From NCBI GenBank assembly GCA_037130455.1, contig JBAXSZ010000004.1, positions 14,917 to 78,916 on the forward strand: a DNA stretch of 64,000 bases, in the 5' to 3' direction. Position 1 is the stretch's first letter. Each line of letters begins with the position of its first letter. The notes below the pieces were generated by a model, which searched no databases, had not been told where the DNA came from, and was given only the letters and a program-made list of their open reading frames with translations. The position numbers were made by a program, and so were the translations under genes. Shown in pieces: positions 17,832 to 25,963 of the stretch. The DNA comes from CAIMZW01 sp037130455. Its GTDB lineage: Bacteria; Actinomycetota; Actinomycetes; Nanopelagicales; Nanopelagicaceae.

Positions 17832-18661
17832 CGATATCGGTTCTTGCCGGTGGTCTCTATCAGACCATCGGCAAGTAACGTTTTCAGAGCAAGTTCAACT
17901 TGAGATTTATCGTGCCACAAGGCCAGCAAATCACGGTGACCTGCGCTGGGATTCTCCCGAAGTCTGTTCATGACAACTCCTCGACATTGGCGATCGGAGC
18001 CAGTGAAACCAGGTTTTGATTTGGCCACAGATTTGGGGTACTCCAAGGCGCGCCATTGGCAAGAATTCTTCACGGGACATTCATCGCACTTAGGCGATCG
18101 TGCCGTGCAAATCAACGCACCGATTTCCATAGTGGCCGCCGCCCACATTGGAGCGGCCTGCTGTGGAATTAATGACTGGCGCAGTTCTCGTTCAATTCTA
18201 GAAGGAGCTGAAGATGCTGTTTCAATTCCATCGTAGAGACGCGAGTAAAACCGCCGGATATTAATATCCAAAACCAGAGAACTTTGCGCAAAGGCAAAAG
18301 CTTGAATAGCAGCCGCGGTGTAGTCACCGATTCCAGGTAATGCGATCAATTCTTCATATGTAGACGGAACTTGATTGTTGTGCTGAGTTGAAATTATCTT
18401 CGCACTTTCGTAAAGCCTTAACGCTCTTCGTGGATAACCTAATTTTCCCCAAGCCCTAATAACGTCAGCCTTGCTGGCGTTAGCTAGTGAATCCGGGCTA
18501 GGCCAACGATTCATCCAATCATTCCAAATCGGCAGTACTCGGTTAACTGGAGTTTGTTGCAGCATAAACTCACTAACCAGAACTCCCCAAGGGGAAGTCT
18601 TTCGCCACGGAAGATCTCGCTGATTTTCTTCAAACCACCGAATGACTTTTTTCTGGATCAC
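17819..18661 (-). CDS. mutY: A/G-specific adenine DNA glycosylase MutY
   Basis: Removes adenine mispaired with 8-oxoguanine. Catalytic Glu31 (SEFMLQQTP) and Asp132 (VLDINIRRF) are present, as are the HhH loop LPGIGDYTAAAI and the Fe-S cluster ligands Cys185, Cys192, Cys195 and Cys201 (C-x6-C-x2-C-x5-C). At 280 residues it lacks most of the NUDIX-like C-terminal domain that reads 8-oxoG in longer MutYs. Its start overlaps the end of radA by four bases, so it is expressed from the radA promoter. Confidence 0.94.
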   Translation of the reverse strand: MIQKKVIRWFEENQRDLPWRKTSPWGVLVSEFMLQQTPVNRVLPIWNDWMNRWPSPDSLANASKADVIRAWGKLGYPRRALRLYESAKIISTQHNNQVPSTYEELIALPGIGDYTAAAIQAFAFAQSSLVLDINIRRFYSRLYDGIETASSAPSRIERELRQSLIPQQAAPMWAAATMEIGALICTARSPKCDECPVKNSCQWRALEYPKSVAKSKPGFTGSDRQCRGVVMNRLRENPSAGHRDLLALWHDKSQVELALKTLLADGLIETTGKNRYRLPK

Positions 18662-20037
18662 TGATTTATTTTTACTCGAGCAATTGCTTGTTCTAGACGG
18701 CCAACTTCCATGATGTCAACGCCTTCAAATTTGAGATCACTTCCTACGGGGACCATGATGTGCTTGAATCCCAGGCGCACTGCTTCTGCAACTCGTTGAT
18801 TGATGCCGGTCACTTTGCGAATTTCACCGGCAAGCCCGACTTCACCCATGGCAATCAGGTCTGCAGGTAAGGCTAAACCCTTGGCTGCCGATGCCACTGC
18901 AAGCGCAACTGCTAGATCCGCCGAAGGTTCGTTCATTTTCATTCCACCGACAGTGGCTACATAAACATCCCGCCCAGAAATTCTGATATTTGCTCTTAGT
19001 TCTAAAACTGCCAAAGTCATTGCAGTGCGCGGGTTATCTAGTCCAGAGGTGACCCTGCGAGCGTTGCCATAGTCTCGGCCATCGGGAACTGGAGCACTTA
19101 CCAGCGCTTGAATTTCAGCCAGTAACGGTCGACGCCCTTCCAGAGCTACGGTGACGCAGGTGCCAGGGACTGGTTCGCTGTGGCGACTAGTAAATAATCC
19201 GGTTGGGTCGGGCAAGCTAGTGATTCCCGTTTCGGTCATGTCGAAACAACCAACTTCATCGGTAGCACCAAAACGATTTTTCATTGCCCGAATTAGTCGT
19301 AACCTGGAATGACGATCGCCTTCAAAATTCAATACCACATCGACTAAGTGCTCTAAGAGTCTGGGACCAGCGATTGACCCATCTTTTGTTACATGACCTA
19401 CCAAAACCAAAGTGATTGCTCGCTCTTTGGCGATTCTGATTAAAGCCGCTGCAACTTCCCGAACTTGTGTAACACCCCCGGAAGAACCGTCCACAGCAGA
19501 ACTGGAAATAGTTTGAATGGAGTCGATAATAAGTAATTGTGGTTTTACTGCATCAATATGAGCGATTACCGCACCGAGGTCACTTTCGGCTGCCAGCCAA
19601 AGTTGAGGATCGATTGCATTTAATCGTTCCGCGCGCAATCGCACTTGAGAGGCAGATTCTTCACCGCTGATATAAAGGGAGACCAATGATTTCCTTGCGC
19701 TTTCGGCGGCAACAGAAAGTAGGAGGGTGGATTTTCCAACGCCAGGTTCGCCAGCCAATAAAATCGCGGCGCCGGGAACAAGTCCGCCACCCAAGACGCG
19801 ATCTAATTCACTAACCCCGCTGGACTTGGCTTGAGCATTTTCCAGATTGACTTCACCGATGGGTTGAGCGGCAGAACTGACTGCGCCGGCAACTAAGGAA
19901 AGTTTCTTTGGTGCTGATACTTCCTCAACGCTGCCCCACGTCTGACATTCGCCACATCGACCAACCCATTTGGTAGTACTCCAACCGCATTCAACACAAC
20001 GAAACGGGTCTTTCGCCGGAGTTGGATTTTTCGCCAT
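18658..20037 (-). CDS. radA: DNA repair protein RadA
   Basis: RecA-like ATPase that helps branch migration during recombination. The C4 zinc finger (Cys14, Cys17, Cys28, Cys31), Walker A GEPGVGKS (96-103), the RadA-specific KNRFG motif (252-256) and the C-terminal Lon-like domain (PSADLAVALAVASA) are complete in 459 residues. In most actinobacteria disA follows radA; here mutY follows directly with a four-base overlap. The start codon is preceded by a leaderless-type promoter. Confidence 0.97.
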   Translation of the reverse strand: MAKNPTPAKDPFRCVECGWSTTKWVGRCGECQTWGSVEEVSAPKKLSLVAGAVSSAAQPIGEVNLENAQAKSSGVSELDRVLGGGLVPGAAILLAGEPGVGKSTLLLSVAAESARKSLVSLYISGEESASQVRLRAERLNAIDPQLWLAAESDLGAVIAHIDAVKPQLLIIDSIQTISSSAVDGSSGGVTQVREVAAALIRIAKERAITLVLVGHVTKDGSIAGPRLLEHLVDVVLNFEGDRHSRLRLIRAMKNRFGATDEVGCFDMTETGITSLPDPTGLFTSRHSEPVPGTCVTVALEGRRPLLAEIQALVSAPVPDGRDYGNARRVTSGLDNPRTAMTLAVLELRANIRISGRDVYVATVGGMKMNEPSADLAVALAVASAAKGLALPADLIAMGEVGLAGEIRKVTGINQRVAEAVRLGFKHIMVPVGSDLKFEGVDIMEVGRLEQAIARVKINQ

Positions 20038-20043
20038 GGTGAA

Positions 20044-20049
20044 ATGTTA
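20044..20049 (-). promoter_or_regulatory. Leaderless -10 element of radA
   Basis: On the minus strand TAACAT is followed by exactly six bases (TTCACC) and the radA ATG. There is no purine-rich ribosome binding site. Confidence 0.6.
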
Positions 20050-20063
20050 GTGGCTTGCGCTGA

Positions 20064-20876
20064 CTATCTAGTGGCGCCCAATGTAGCTGGGTGAATAACA
20101 AAAAGCGGCAGTTGCTTGCGCGATTTGGAAGATTCGGCGATTGCCTGCATCCGATTGTCACAATGGGATTTGAGAATTTGGTAACTCGCCTCACCCATCA
20201 ATTTTGTGAGCTCAACTGCGTTGGAAAGGTAAACCGGTTGACGGCCAACATGTGCTTCGGTGTTGCTGGTGCAGTACCAATCAAACTCGGCACCGCCGTC
20301 TCCCCAAGCAAGACGCTCGTACTCGCCTATAACAACGACTGAAATTTCACGGTCGCCTAATATTCTTTTTTCAAAACTTCGCCGAATCGGCAATTGCCAA
20401 CAGACATCGGGCTTTGTATCTACAAAATGGATCTCTTCCTGCAGGGCTAAATGGTGGAGAACGCAACCAAAGGATCCTGTGAAACCTTCGGCCGCATAAC
20501 CTTTTCGGTTGAGAAAGATGCAAGAGTCTTCGATCATTCGAGTCTTACGATCTTTATCCAATCCAATTTCGGAAATTTGAAGCTTGCCCCCTTTTCGTTT
20601 CGGTTGGGCTTGGCTATGAAATTGCCACATCTGTGGAGTGAGCCGCTTAGCAACTTCGTAAGTACGTAGCTCGTCGGCTTCGTCAGAATAGTAAGCCCCA
20701 TCCGAACAACAACCATCATTAGGTTTATCGGCATCGACGCCGGCGCAGCCATCGCCATAAATACAACTCCAATAAGAAGTTAGCCAGGTTAGATCACATT
20801 TAAAGATATCTTCAAGATTTGCTGGGTCGGCAAACTCAACCCAATCTCGGGGAAAATGCGGTGCGACTTCAGGCAT
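20064..20876 (-). CDS. Cysteine-rich YkgJ-like protein of unknown function
   Basis: A 270-residue cytosolic protein without signal peptide or membrane segment. Cysteines lie at 27, 38, 44, 56, 57, 119, 138, 159, 202 and 239. The pattern CC-x-DG, then SCIFLN, GCVLHH and KPDVCWQLP mirrors the CC...CxFL...C...RPxxC arrangement of the YkgJ zinc/iron-chelating family, so metal or Fe-S binding is likely. From memory, similar proteins (PRDWVEF N-terminus, TKPDVCWQLP) are widespread in actinobacteria, with no known function. It lies upstream of radA on the same strand with only 26 bases between, and diverges from proC. Confidence 0.7.
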   Translation of the reverse strand: MPEVAPHFPRDWVEFADPANLEDIFKCDLTWLTSYWSCIYGDGCAGVDADKPNDGCCSDGAYYSDEADELRTYEVAKRLTPQMWQFHSQAQPKRKGGKLQISEIGLDKDRKTRMIEDSCIFLNRKGYAAEGFTGSFGCVLHHLALQEEIHFVDTKPDVCWQLPIRRSFEKRILGDREISVVVIGEYERLAWGDGGAEFDWYCTSNTEAHVGRQPVYLSNAVELTKLMGEASYQILKSHCDNRMQAIAESSKSRKQLPLFVIHPATLGATR

Positions 20877-20885
20877 AGTCTGCAG

Positions 20886-20891
20886 AGCCTA
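20886..20891 (-). promoter_or_regulatory. Possible -10 element of the YkgJ-like gene
   Basis: On the minus strand TAGGCT stands nine bases before the ATG at 20876. No ribosome binding site is present, so the transcript would be nearly leaderless. It shares the 91-base divergent gap with the proC promoter. Confidence 0.4.
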
Positions 20892-20955
20892 AGGGTTCTC
20901 TGCGTAATTAGCACATTTACCCAGCAATGCCACAGTCAGCGCGATTGTGATTGGA

Positions 20956-20961
20956 TAGGAT
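20956..20961 (+). promoter_or_regulatory. Leaderless -10 element of proC
   Basis: TAGGAT, six bases (TTCGGC), then the proC ATG. The AGGA could be mistaken for a ribosome binding site, but the exact six-base spacing is shared with eight other starts in the window and fits a -10 element better. Confidence 0.55.
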
Positions 20962-20967
20962 TTCGGC

Positions 20968-21786
20968 ATGTCATCTGCGCAGAAGTCGGTTCAGGATTTA
21001 ACCATAGGTTTCTTTGGCGTTGGAATAATGGGTGAAGCCCTTTTGGCCAGCTGCATAACCGCAGGAATCGCCCCAGAACGAATTAGTTTCTCTGAAAAAC
21101 GTGACGATCGTGCCGAAGAAATTTCCACTAAATATGGTGCTCGCAGGGCATCAGCAACCGCCGTCGCCGAATGCGATGTGGTGATGTTGGTAGTCAAGCC
21201 GCAGGATCTGGGCGATCTATTGAGCGATCTGGGTCCAACTCTTCCAGCAAAGTCTTTGGTAGTTTCTTTTGCTGCTGGAAAAACGACAAGTTTTATCGAA
21301 TCACAATTGAATCCAGGAATTTCGGTGATTCGAGTCATGCCAAATACCCCATTGTTGATTGGCAAAGGTATGTCAGTTCTCTCGCCTGGCTCTCATGCAG
21401 ATCAGGATCAGTTGGACCTTATTTCCTCGCTTCTAGCAGCCAGTGGTCAAGTCGTTCAAGTAGCCGAAACGTTACAAGATTCGGTCACTGCAGTAAGTGG
21501 TTCTGGCCCAGCCTACTTTTTCGCCTTTGTCGAGGCCATGATTAAAGGTGGAGTTGAATTAGGACTTTCTTCAGAAATTGCAACACAACTTACGATTCAA
21601 ACATTAGTTGGAGCTGCAGGCATGCTGGTTGGAACAGGCAAAAGCGCCACAACTCTGCGAGAAAATGTCACTAGTCCAAACGGAACTACTGCAGCTGCTT
21701 TGAAGACTTTTTCCGAAGGTCAGTTGGATGCTCTTGTTGAAAAATCAATGCGTGCCGCAAGAGATAGATCGCAGGAATTGGCTTGA
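20968..21786 (+). CDS. proC: Pyrroline-5-carboxylate reductase
   Basis: Last step of proline synthesis, NAD(P)H-dependent. The Rossmann motif GFFGVGIMGEALL, the VIRVMPNTPLLIGKGM segment and the C-terminal SGSGPAYFFAFVEAM and LRENVTSPNGTTAAAL motifs are complete in 272 residues. The stop overlaps the start of the following secreted-protein gene in a TTGA arrangement. The bS22 gene lies 1.1 kb downstream, as in Mycobacterium where proC and bS22 are close. Confidence 0.95.
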   Translation: MSSAQKSVQDLTIGFFGVGIMGEALLASCITAGIAPERISFSEKRDDRAEEISTKYGARRASATAVAECDVVMLVVKPQDLGDLLSDLGPTLPAKSLVVSFAAGKTTSFIESQLNPGISVIRVMPNTPLLIGKGMSVLSPGSHADQDQLDLISSLLAASGQVVQVAETLQDSVTAVSGSGPAYFFAFVEAMIKGGVELGLSSEIATQLTIQTLVGAAGMLVGTGKSATTLRENVTSPNGTTAAALKTFSEGQLDALVEKSMRAARDRSQELA

Positions 21787-22829
21787 AAATCCATCGCGCC
21801 ATTGCTTCAATGATGGCGGTCGCGCTTGTTTATCCAATCTCTTCTGCTCAAGCAGTTATTAAATCGGTTGTGGTTTATCCAGTAAAACCAATTTCAATAT
21901 CAAATCTTTCTGGCGGCGTTGATGATGAAATATCCGGCGGCGTTGTAAATTCGAAGTCGATCGTTTTGGTTGGAACTGTTTCTGGCATGGGCGGACAATG
22001 GGTGACATCTGCGCCTTTAGGAGGCAGCGACGGATTCATTTCCTCCATTGATCTAGCCGGAGGACATGTGTGGGATCTGAGATTAGGAACCGCTGCGGAC
22101 GATATAGCTACGGAAGTTGCGAAAGACAAAACTGGAAATTATTGGGTAGTTGGTGCATCAGTTGCATCAGTTGCATCACCATCACCATCACCGTTGCCAA
22201 CAGTCTCGCCATCACCATCAGAAAGCTCTTCAGAATCACCAACTCCGACCCCTTCGCCCTCTCCAACATTTCCCTTAAATCCGGATGGGGTTTCGGTGTT
22301 GCCAGATACGCAATCCTTGCCAGCCCTAACCACATTGACCTTGTGGCAGGTTGGCAAGAACGGCCAACTGCTGGCGACGTATTCAGATTCCTTCCCTGGG
22401 GCGGTATTTCCTAAAAGCATTCTTTTCAATGGCACCAATTTCACAATTACCGGCGATCGAGTTCAAGGCGAAGGTGAACTAGCGACTGTTGCTGGCTTTT
22501 CGGTGACCGTAACTCCGACTGGACTTTTTGCCTCGATCCAAAGCGCCCCGGCCAGTGGCTCGCCTTCGGCAGAGCTTTCCATCGCCGCCGGGACTTCAAT
22601 ATGGAAGAGTTTTATATCCACCACCCCAATCCCAGGATTGGCCAAATGGGCTCCAAAAAAGCCGATACCGGTGCTTATTCAGAGCACGAAGTCGGGAAAG
22701 ATCCTAGCCGCCCGTTATTTCACGGGGAAGGCGATCCTCTTGCTATGGCAGAGCACTCCTGGCTTGATTCTCCTGAGTGAGCAAAAGGATGGCATTGGAA
22801 TGACTATTGTTAATCCTCTGGCAGGTTAG
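21783..22829 (+). CDS. Secreted Ser/Pro/Thr-rich protein of unknown function
   Basis: A 348-residue protein starting at a TTG that overlaps the proC stop. It begins with a signal peptide (residues 1-24, ending SSAQA). An N-terminal beta-rich part contains GGQWVTSAPLGGSDGFISSIDLAGG, read across residues 70-95, and resembles one blade of a repeat-type propeller. A low-complexity linker of S-P-S-P and S-E-S-S repeats follows (about residues 120-165), then a second beta-rich half. No catalytic motif is recognised. Similar proteins with proline-rich linkers are often on the cell surface. It replaces the small helix-turn-helix gene found after proC in Mycobacterium. Confidence 0.7.
   Translation: MKIHRAIASMMAVALVYPISSAQAVIKSVVVYPVKPISISNLSGGVDDEISGGVVNSKSIVLVGTVSGMGGQWVTSAPLGGSDGFISSIDLAGGHVWDLRLGTAADDIATEVAKDKTGNYWVVGASVASVASPSPSPLPTVSPSPSESSSESPTPTPSPSPTFPLNPDGVSVLPDTQSLPALTTLTLWQVGKNGQLLATYSDSFPGAVFPKSILFNGTNFTITGDRVQGEGELATVAGFSVTVTPTGLFASIQSAPASGSPSAELSIAAGTSIWKSFISTTPIPGLAKWAPKKPIPVLIQSTKSGKILAARYFTGKAILLLWQSTPGLILLSEQKDGIGMTIVNPLAG
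22152..22192 (+). repeat. Short tandem repeats in the linker of the secreted protein
   Basis: Three copies of a 9-base unit (GGTGCATCA, then GTTGCATCA twice) at 22152-22178 are followed by two CCATCA units. They encode Ala-Ser-Val repeats running into Ser-Pro repeats. All units are multiples of three, so copy-number change by slippage would alter linker length without breaking the frame. Confidence 0.75.
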
Positions 22830-22862
22830 CAAGTTGCCCTTGCCACGTAATGAAGGAGCACT

Positions 22863-22961
22863 ATGGGTTCAGTAATCAAGAAGCGTCGTAAGCGAATGGC
22901 AAAGAAGAAGCATAAGAAACTTCTGAAAAAGACTCGTATCCAGCGTCGTAACGCTAAGTAA
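22863..22961 (+). CDS. Small 30S ribosomal protein bS22 (AURKAIP1/COX24-like)
   Basis: A 32-residue, extremely basic protein (MGSVIKKRRKRMAKKK at the N-terminus, RIQRR near the end). It matches the tiny actinobacterial protein seen in mycobacterial 30S structures and named bS22. It is preceded by AAGGAG four bases before the ATG. Its position downstream of proC is conserved (Rv0500-Rv0500B). The last eight bases overlap the 3' end of the converging metalloprotease gene. Confidence 0.9.
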   Translation: MGSVIKKRRKRMAKKKHKKLLKKTRIQRRNAK

Positions 22962-25341
22962 GTTTGAAGGCGGTTAATTTTCCGCCCACTCCAACGACGA
23001 CATATCTAGCACCACCAAAAGTTATCCAAGCAGACCGGACTGAATCCTTGAAGTTTCCAGTGGAAACTAATCTAATGGATCGGTCCGTTTTGTTTATCGA
23101 ACACAAACGATAGTTACAGCCAAAGATCGCTCGAGTCGAATCCACCGCAACTGGCCCCATTGGTTGGCCAAATAAATCAGTCGTAACAGAAACTGGATCT
23201 GCTGAAGAACTTATGTCTTTCCATCGGAGTTGATCGGCTTTTGGAACCGTAATGCCAGTGCCAGCTAACCAGATTGTGTGAATAGATTTTCCGACTTGAT
23301 ACAAACTAACTGAATAACCTGCTACGGCTGTTGCATTGGCTGATACATCTAGAGTGGAATATTGCCAATCTTCTGGATAAGCCGAATTTCTAGTTGCCGA
23401 TCTAAGTTCGCCTCGGACTGGTTGACGTTCGGCATTTACAGCCAGAACGGAATCGTAAACAAGATTGACGCCGTTTCCTATTGCCAGCGCTGCTAAGTGG
23501 AATCCCACATCGCCAGTTGTACGGCCATCGGTATTTCGATCTCCGTCAATTACTTCGTATCGCCAAGACAATCCGTCTTGTACGGCCCCAAGCAAGGCTC
23601 CCTGACTTTCATCTCGATAGAACACCTGAAGTCCAGCAGGTGTCATCACGCAAGCATTGGAAACACTGACATCGCTGGAAGTACGTACTCGATTGAGTTC
23701 GGTGAGCGGTTGAACTTTGGCGCCATTGCCATCGACAACTTGAAAAGCCCACTTCTTTCCATCAAAGGAGGCAAAACGTAAATCTTTATCAACTACATCA
23801 GAGTAAAAGATGTTGAGAACTTCATTTTTTCCGACCTTGCCCGTACAAATAGAAAGGTTCCCAGATACATCGTGATTAGTGCGTCCACCAGAAGTGGAAT
23901 TTCCATCGATGATCGTTCTGGTCCAAGTCTTTCCTGTCCAGGTCGCTAACTTAATTTGCTGACGTAAGCTGTTGGTATAAACGATGATTGGCTTGGATTG
24001 GAAAGTGCCGGTAGCTAGATATTTTGCGTTTGCAGCACCATCAATTACCGTGCTTGGCCAAGGAGATTGAGGTATCACAGCATTTGTCAGTGCTGGCTCT
24101 GAATTACCTAAGTCATTCCTTGCAGTTATCGAAAAACTGAAAGAAGCGCCATTGATTAATTTAGGTACCACTACCGGACTAGATACAGCTGTGATTACTG
24201 TGCCTGTTTGATTCACTTTAATTGTGTAGGTTCGCACTTGAGCTGCTCGCGCATTGGCAGGCGGATCAAAGGTGAGTATTGCAGATTTATCACCAACGAT
24301 CGCTTTTGCATTTCTGGGCGCAGTTGGAATTTCCAGCGAAAGTCCCGCAGTTGGTTTTGACCGCATGTCATCAAACATTGCCAAAAGCAATGGCCCTGGT
24401 TCATGTATAACTTCTCCAGCAGCCAAGTTCGGAGTCATCAATGCATTTGCTCCGCTGCCAGCAAAAGAACTTTCATTCAGGTGGCTCACGGACGAGCCAT
24501 CCTCATATGTTGCTGGTGTGTAAAGACTTGGTTTAACCCCACCATTTGCGTTGACGGCGTTGCTTCCGGACCACACTAGTTGGTGTCGAAGCACCTTTCC
24601 AAGTTCTAGGGAAGGCGAAGGAACATCCATGAGTCTTCTGCCGTCTGGCAGTTGTGCGTACGCATCGAAAGGTGTGGGTTCTTCTATAGATCCAAATTGG
24701 AAAAAAGTGTCGAAGGAATTGTCAGACAAGAAGCCCAACCCATGTGCGATTTCGTGGATCAAAATCGTTTCCAAGTCGTATTGGCCAGTTGGACAATTTC
24801 CATCGGTGCCTAAATAAAAAGCGGAGCTGACCGTTGAGTTTATTTTTATAGTCACTTCGGCATGGCTAGGGTCAACATCTTTTCCTGCCAGAGAATTTGC
24901 TAGGGCTGATGGATACCACAAGGTTTTATCTGGAGCGCCAGCGAAACCGTTGAAATATTTTCCCGGTGTCGCCGAAGCAAGTACACCTGCTCCGGGCTGT
25001 TTGATCCAATTTGTCGTCACATTGATCGGAACTGTGGAAGGAAAATTATTGGCCCAGACATCAATTGCGGCTTGAACTGCCGGTTTCACATTGTCTGGAA
25101 CTCCAACATAACTAATATTGAATACAGTTTTCGAATCGAGATGGCCCGTTTTTGGCGATGGAGTGGTTGGAGTGGGTGAAATATTCCCTGATTTGGAAAA
25201 ATTGCCGCCGTAAAGATTTACCCACGGCGCCGCAACCGATCTAATCGTTTGCGCAGTTGCCACCATGGGCGCGTAGGAAAGTAGAGTGACCATTCCCACA
25301 GCGGAGAGTGCCACCGAGATAGCTAATTTTTTACCCCGCAC
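22954..25341 (-). CDS. Secreted HExxH zinc metalloprotease with FN3-like and propeller-like C-terminal regions
   Basis: Taking the GTG at 25341, the protein is 795 residues and starts MRGKK with a textbook signal peptide ending near ATAQ (about residue 31). A protease domain follows, with the zinc motif HEIAHGLGFLSD (His196, Glu197, His200, Gly203) and the downstream SVSHLN and NALMTPNL segments; the latter looks like a Met-turn. Position 11 of the classical metzincin motif is Ser, with Asp207 one residue later, so the third ligand is unsure. Then comes an FN3-like domain (PTAPRNAKAIVGDKSAILTF, roughly residues 335-425) and several W-x-x-x-x-I/V-D-G repeats to the end, like a beta-propeller. 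A TTG 42 bases upstream is possible but would bury the signal peptide. It is probably an extracellular protease for proteins or peptides. Confidence 0.82.
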   Translation of the reverse strand: MRGKKLAISVALSAVGMVTLLSYAPMVATAQTIRSVAAPWVNLYGGNFSKSGNISPTPTTPSPKTGHLDSKTVFNISYVGVPDNVKPAVQAAIDVWANNFPSTVPINVTTNWIKQPGAGVLASATPGKYFNGFAGAPDKTLWYPSALANSLAGKDVDPSHAEVTIKINSTVSSAFYLGTDGNCPTGQYDLETILIHEIAHGLGFLSDNSFDTFFQFGSIEEPTPFDAYAQLPDGRRLMDVPSPSLELGKVLRHQLVWSGSNAVNANGGVKPSLYTPATYEDGSSVSHLNESSFAGSGANALMTPNLAAGEVIHEPGPLLLAMFDDMRSKPTAGLSLEIPTAPRNAKAIVGDKSAILTFDPPANARAAQVRTYTIKVNQTGTVITAVSSPVVVPKLINGASFSFSITARNDLGNSEPALTNAVIPQSPWPSTVIDGAANAKYLATGTFQSKPIIVYTNSLRQQIKLATWTGKTWTRTIIDGNSTSGGRTNHDVSGNLSICTGKVGKNEVLNIFYSDVVDKDLRFASFDGKKWAFQVVDGNGAKVQPLTELNRVRTSSDVSVSNACVMTPAGLQVFYRDESQGALLGAVQDGLSWRYEVIDGDRNTDGRTTGDVGFHLAALAIGNGVNLVYDSVLAVNAERQPVRGELRSATRNSAYPEDWQYSTLDVSANATAVAGYSVSLYQVGKSIHTIWLAGTGITVPKADQLRWKDISSSADPVSVTTDLFGQPMGPVAVDSTRAIFGCNYRLCSINKTDRSIRLVSTGNFKDSVRSAWITFGGARYVVVGVGGKLTAFKLT

Positions 25342-25349
25342 AACGGAAA

Positions 25350-25355
25350 ACGCTA
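25350..25355 (-). promoter_or_regulatory. Possible -10 element of the metalloprotease gene
   Basis: On the minus strand TAGCGT lies eight bases before the GTG at 25341. There is no ribosome binding site. It supports the shorter start that exposes the signal peptide. Confidence 0.35.
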
Positions 25356-25376
25356 GCAGTCTGAGAGGATATGCAG

Positions 25377-25712
25377 ATGCCAACGAGCGCTTCTAAGAGC
25401 AAATTTTCAGCAACCGCTCAGGAAAGCTTCCTTCGAGCAAAAAGAGAAGCGACCTCTCGAGGACTATTGACCGATAAGCCACAGGAGCCGACTCTGGATC
25501 AGGCCAGAGATGACCTTGCTAAAGCCATCTCTCGAATAACTCACGAACTCTTTGCCGATCGCTTTGGACCATTAGTCGGAACAATTACCGAAACGAGTGT
25601 CACGGCAACGTTGAAGAATTTTGAAAGCTCTCTCGTTCAGGCAAAAGGCAACGCAACGATTGTGATTCAAGAAATTGCTGACCGATTCATCACCTTAAGA
25701 GAGTCGAAATGA
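25377..25712 (+). CDS. Small conserved-looking protein of unknown function
   Basis: A 111-residue soluble protein with Ala/Lys/Arg-rich helices (AQESFLRAKREATSRG, then DQARDDLAKAISRITHELFADRFG). No domain is recognised. The ATG at 25377 has GAGAGG eight bases upstream; the ATG at 25371 is too close to that site. It overlaps the glutaredoxin-like gene by four bases, so the two are translated together. It diverges from the metalloprotease gene with only 35 bases between the chosen starts. Confidence 0.65.
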   Translation: MPTSASKSKFSATAQESFLRAKREATSRGLLTDKPQEPTLDQARDDLAKAISRITHELFADRFGPLVGTITETSVTATLKNFESSLVQAKGNATIVIQEIADRFITLRESK

Positions 25713-25963
25713 TTCAGGTGCTGGTCTATTCCAGGTCAAATTGTCACTTATGCGATGTCGCGAAAGCGCAGATTATTCAGATTCAAGAAGAGCTCAAGAA
25801 CGAAATGGAATTCTCGTTAGAAATCCAGATGATCGATGGATCTGCCGAATTAGAGTCCCAATATGGTGAACACGTTCCCGTGACGCTCATCAATGGAGCG
25901 CCACATGACTTCTGGAGAATTGATCCCGAACGATTTAAGAAAGAACTTCGTCGGCATCAATAA
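25709..25963 (+). CDS. Glutaredoxin-like thiol-disulfide protein
   Basis: An 84-residue thioredoxin-fold protein with the active site C-H-L-C (Cys12-Cys15) and the conserved cis-Pro segment HVPVTLING. It resembles the small Rv0508-type glutaredoxin-like proteins found near the HAD, proC and cytochrome c maturation genes in actinobacteria. Substrate unknown. Its last 29 bases overlap the converging helicase gene. Confidence 0.85.
   Translation: MIQVLVYSRSNCHLCDVAKAQIIQIQEELKNEMEFSLEIQMIDGSAELESQYGEHVPVTLINGAPHDFWRIDPERFKKELRRHQ

Noticed and set aside
20956..20961. AGGA before proC read as a ribosome binding site
   Set aside because: It fits better as part of TAGGAT at the same six-base spacing found at eight other starts. 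I kept it as a promoter.
22139..22444. Minus-strand open frame of about 100 residues with Gly-Asp repeats
   Set aside because: It is the antisense of the Ser/Pro repeat region of the secreted-protein gene. The low complexity comes from the repeats and there is no ribosome binding site.
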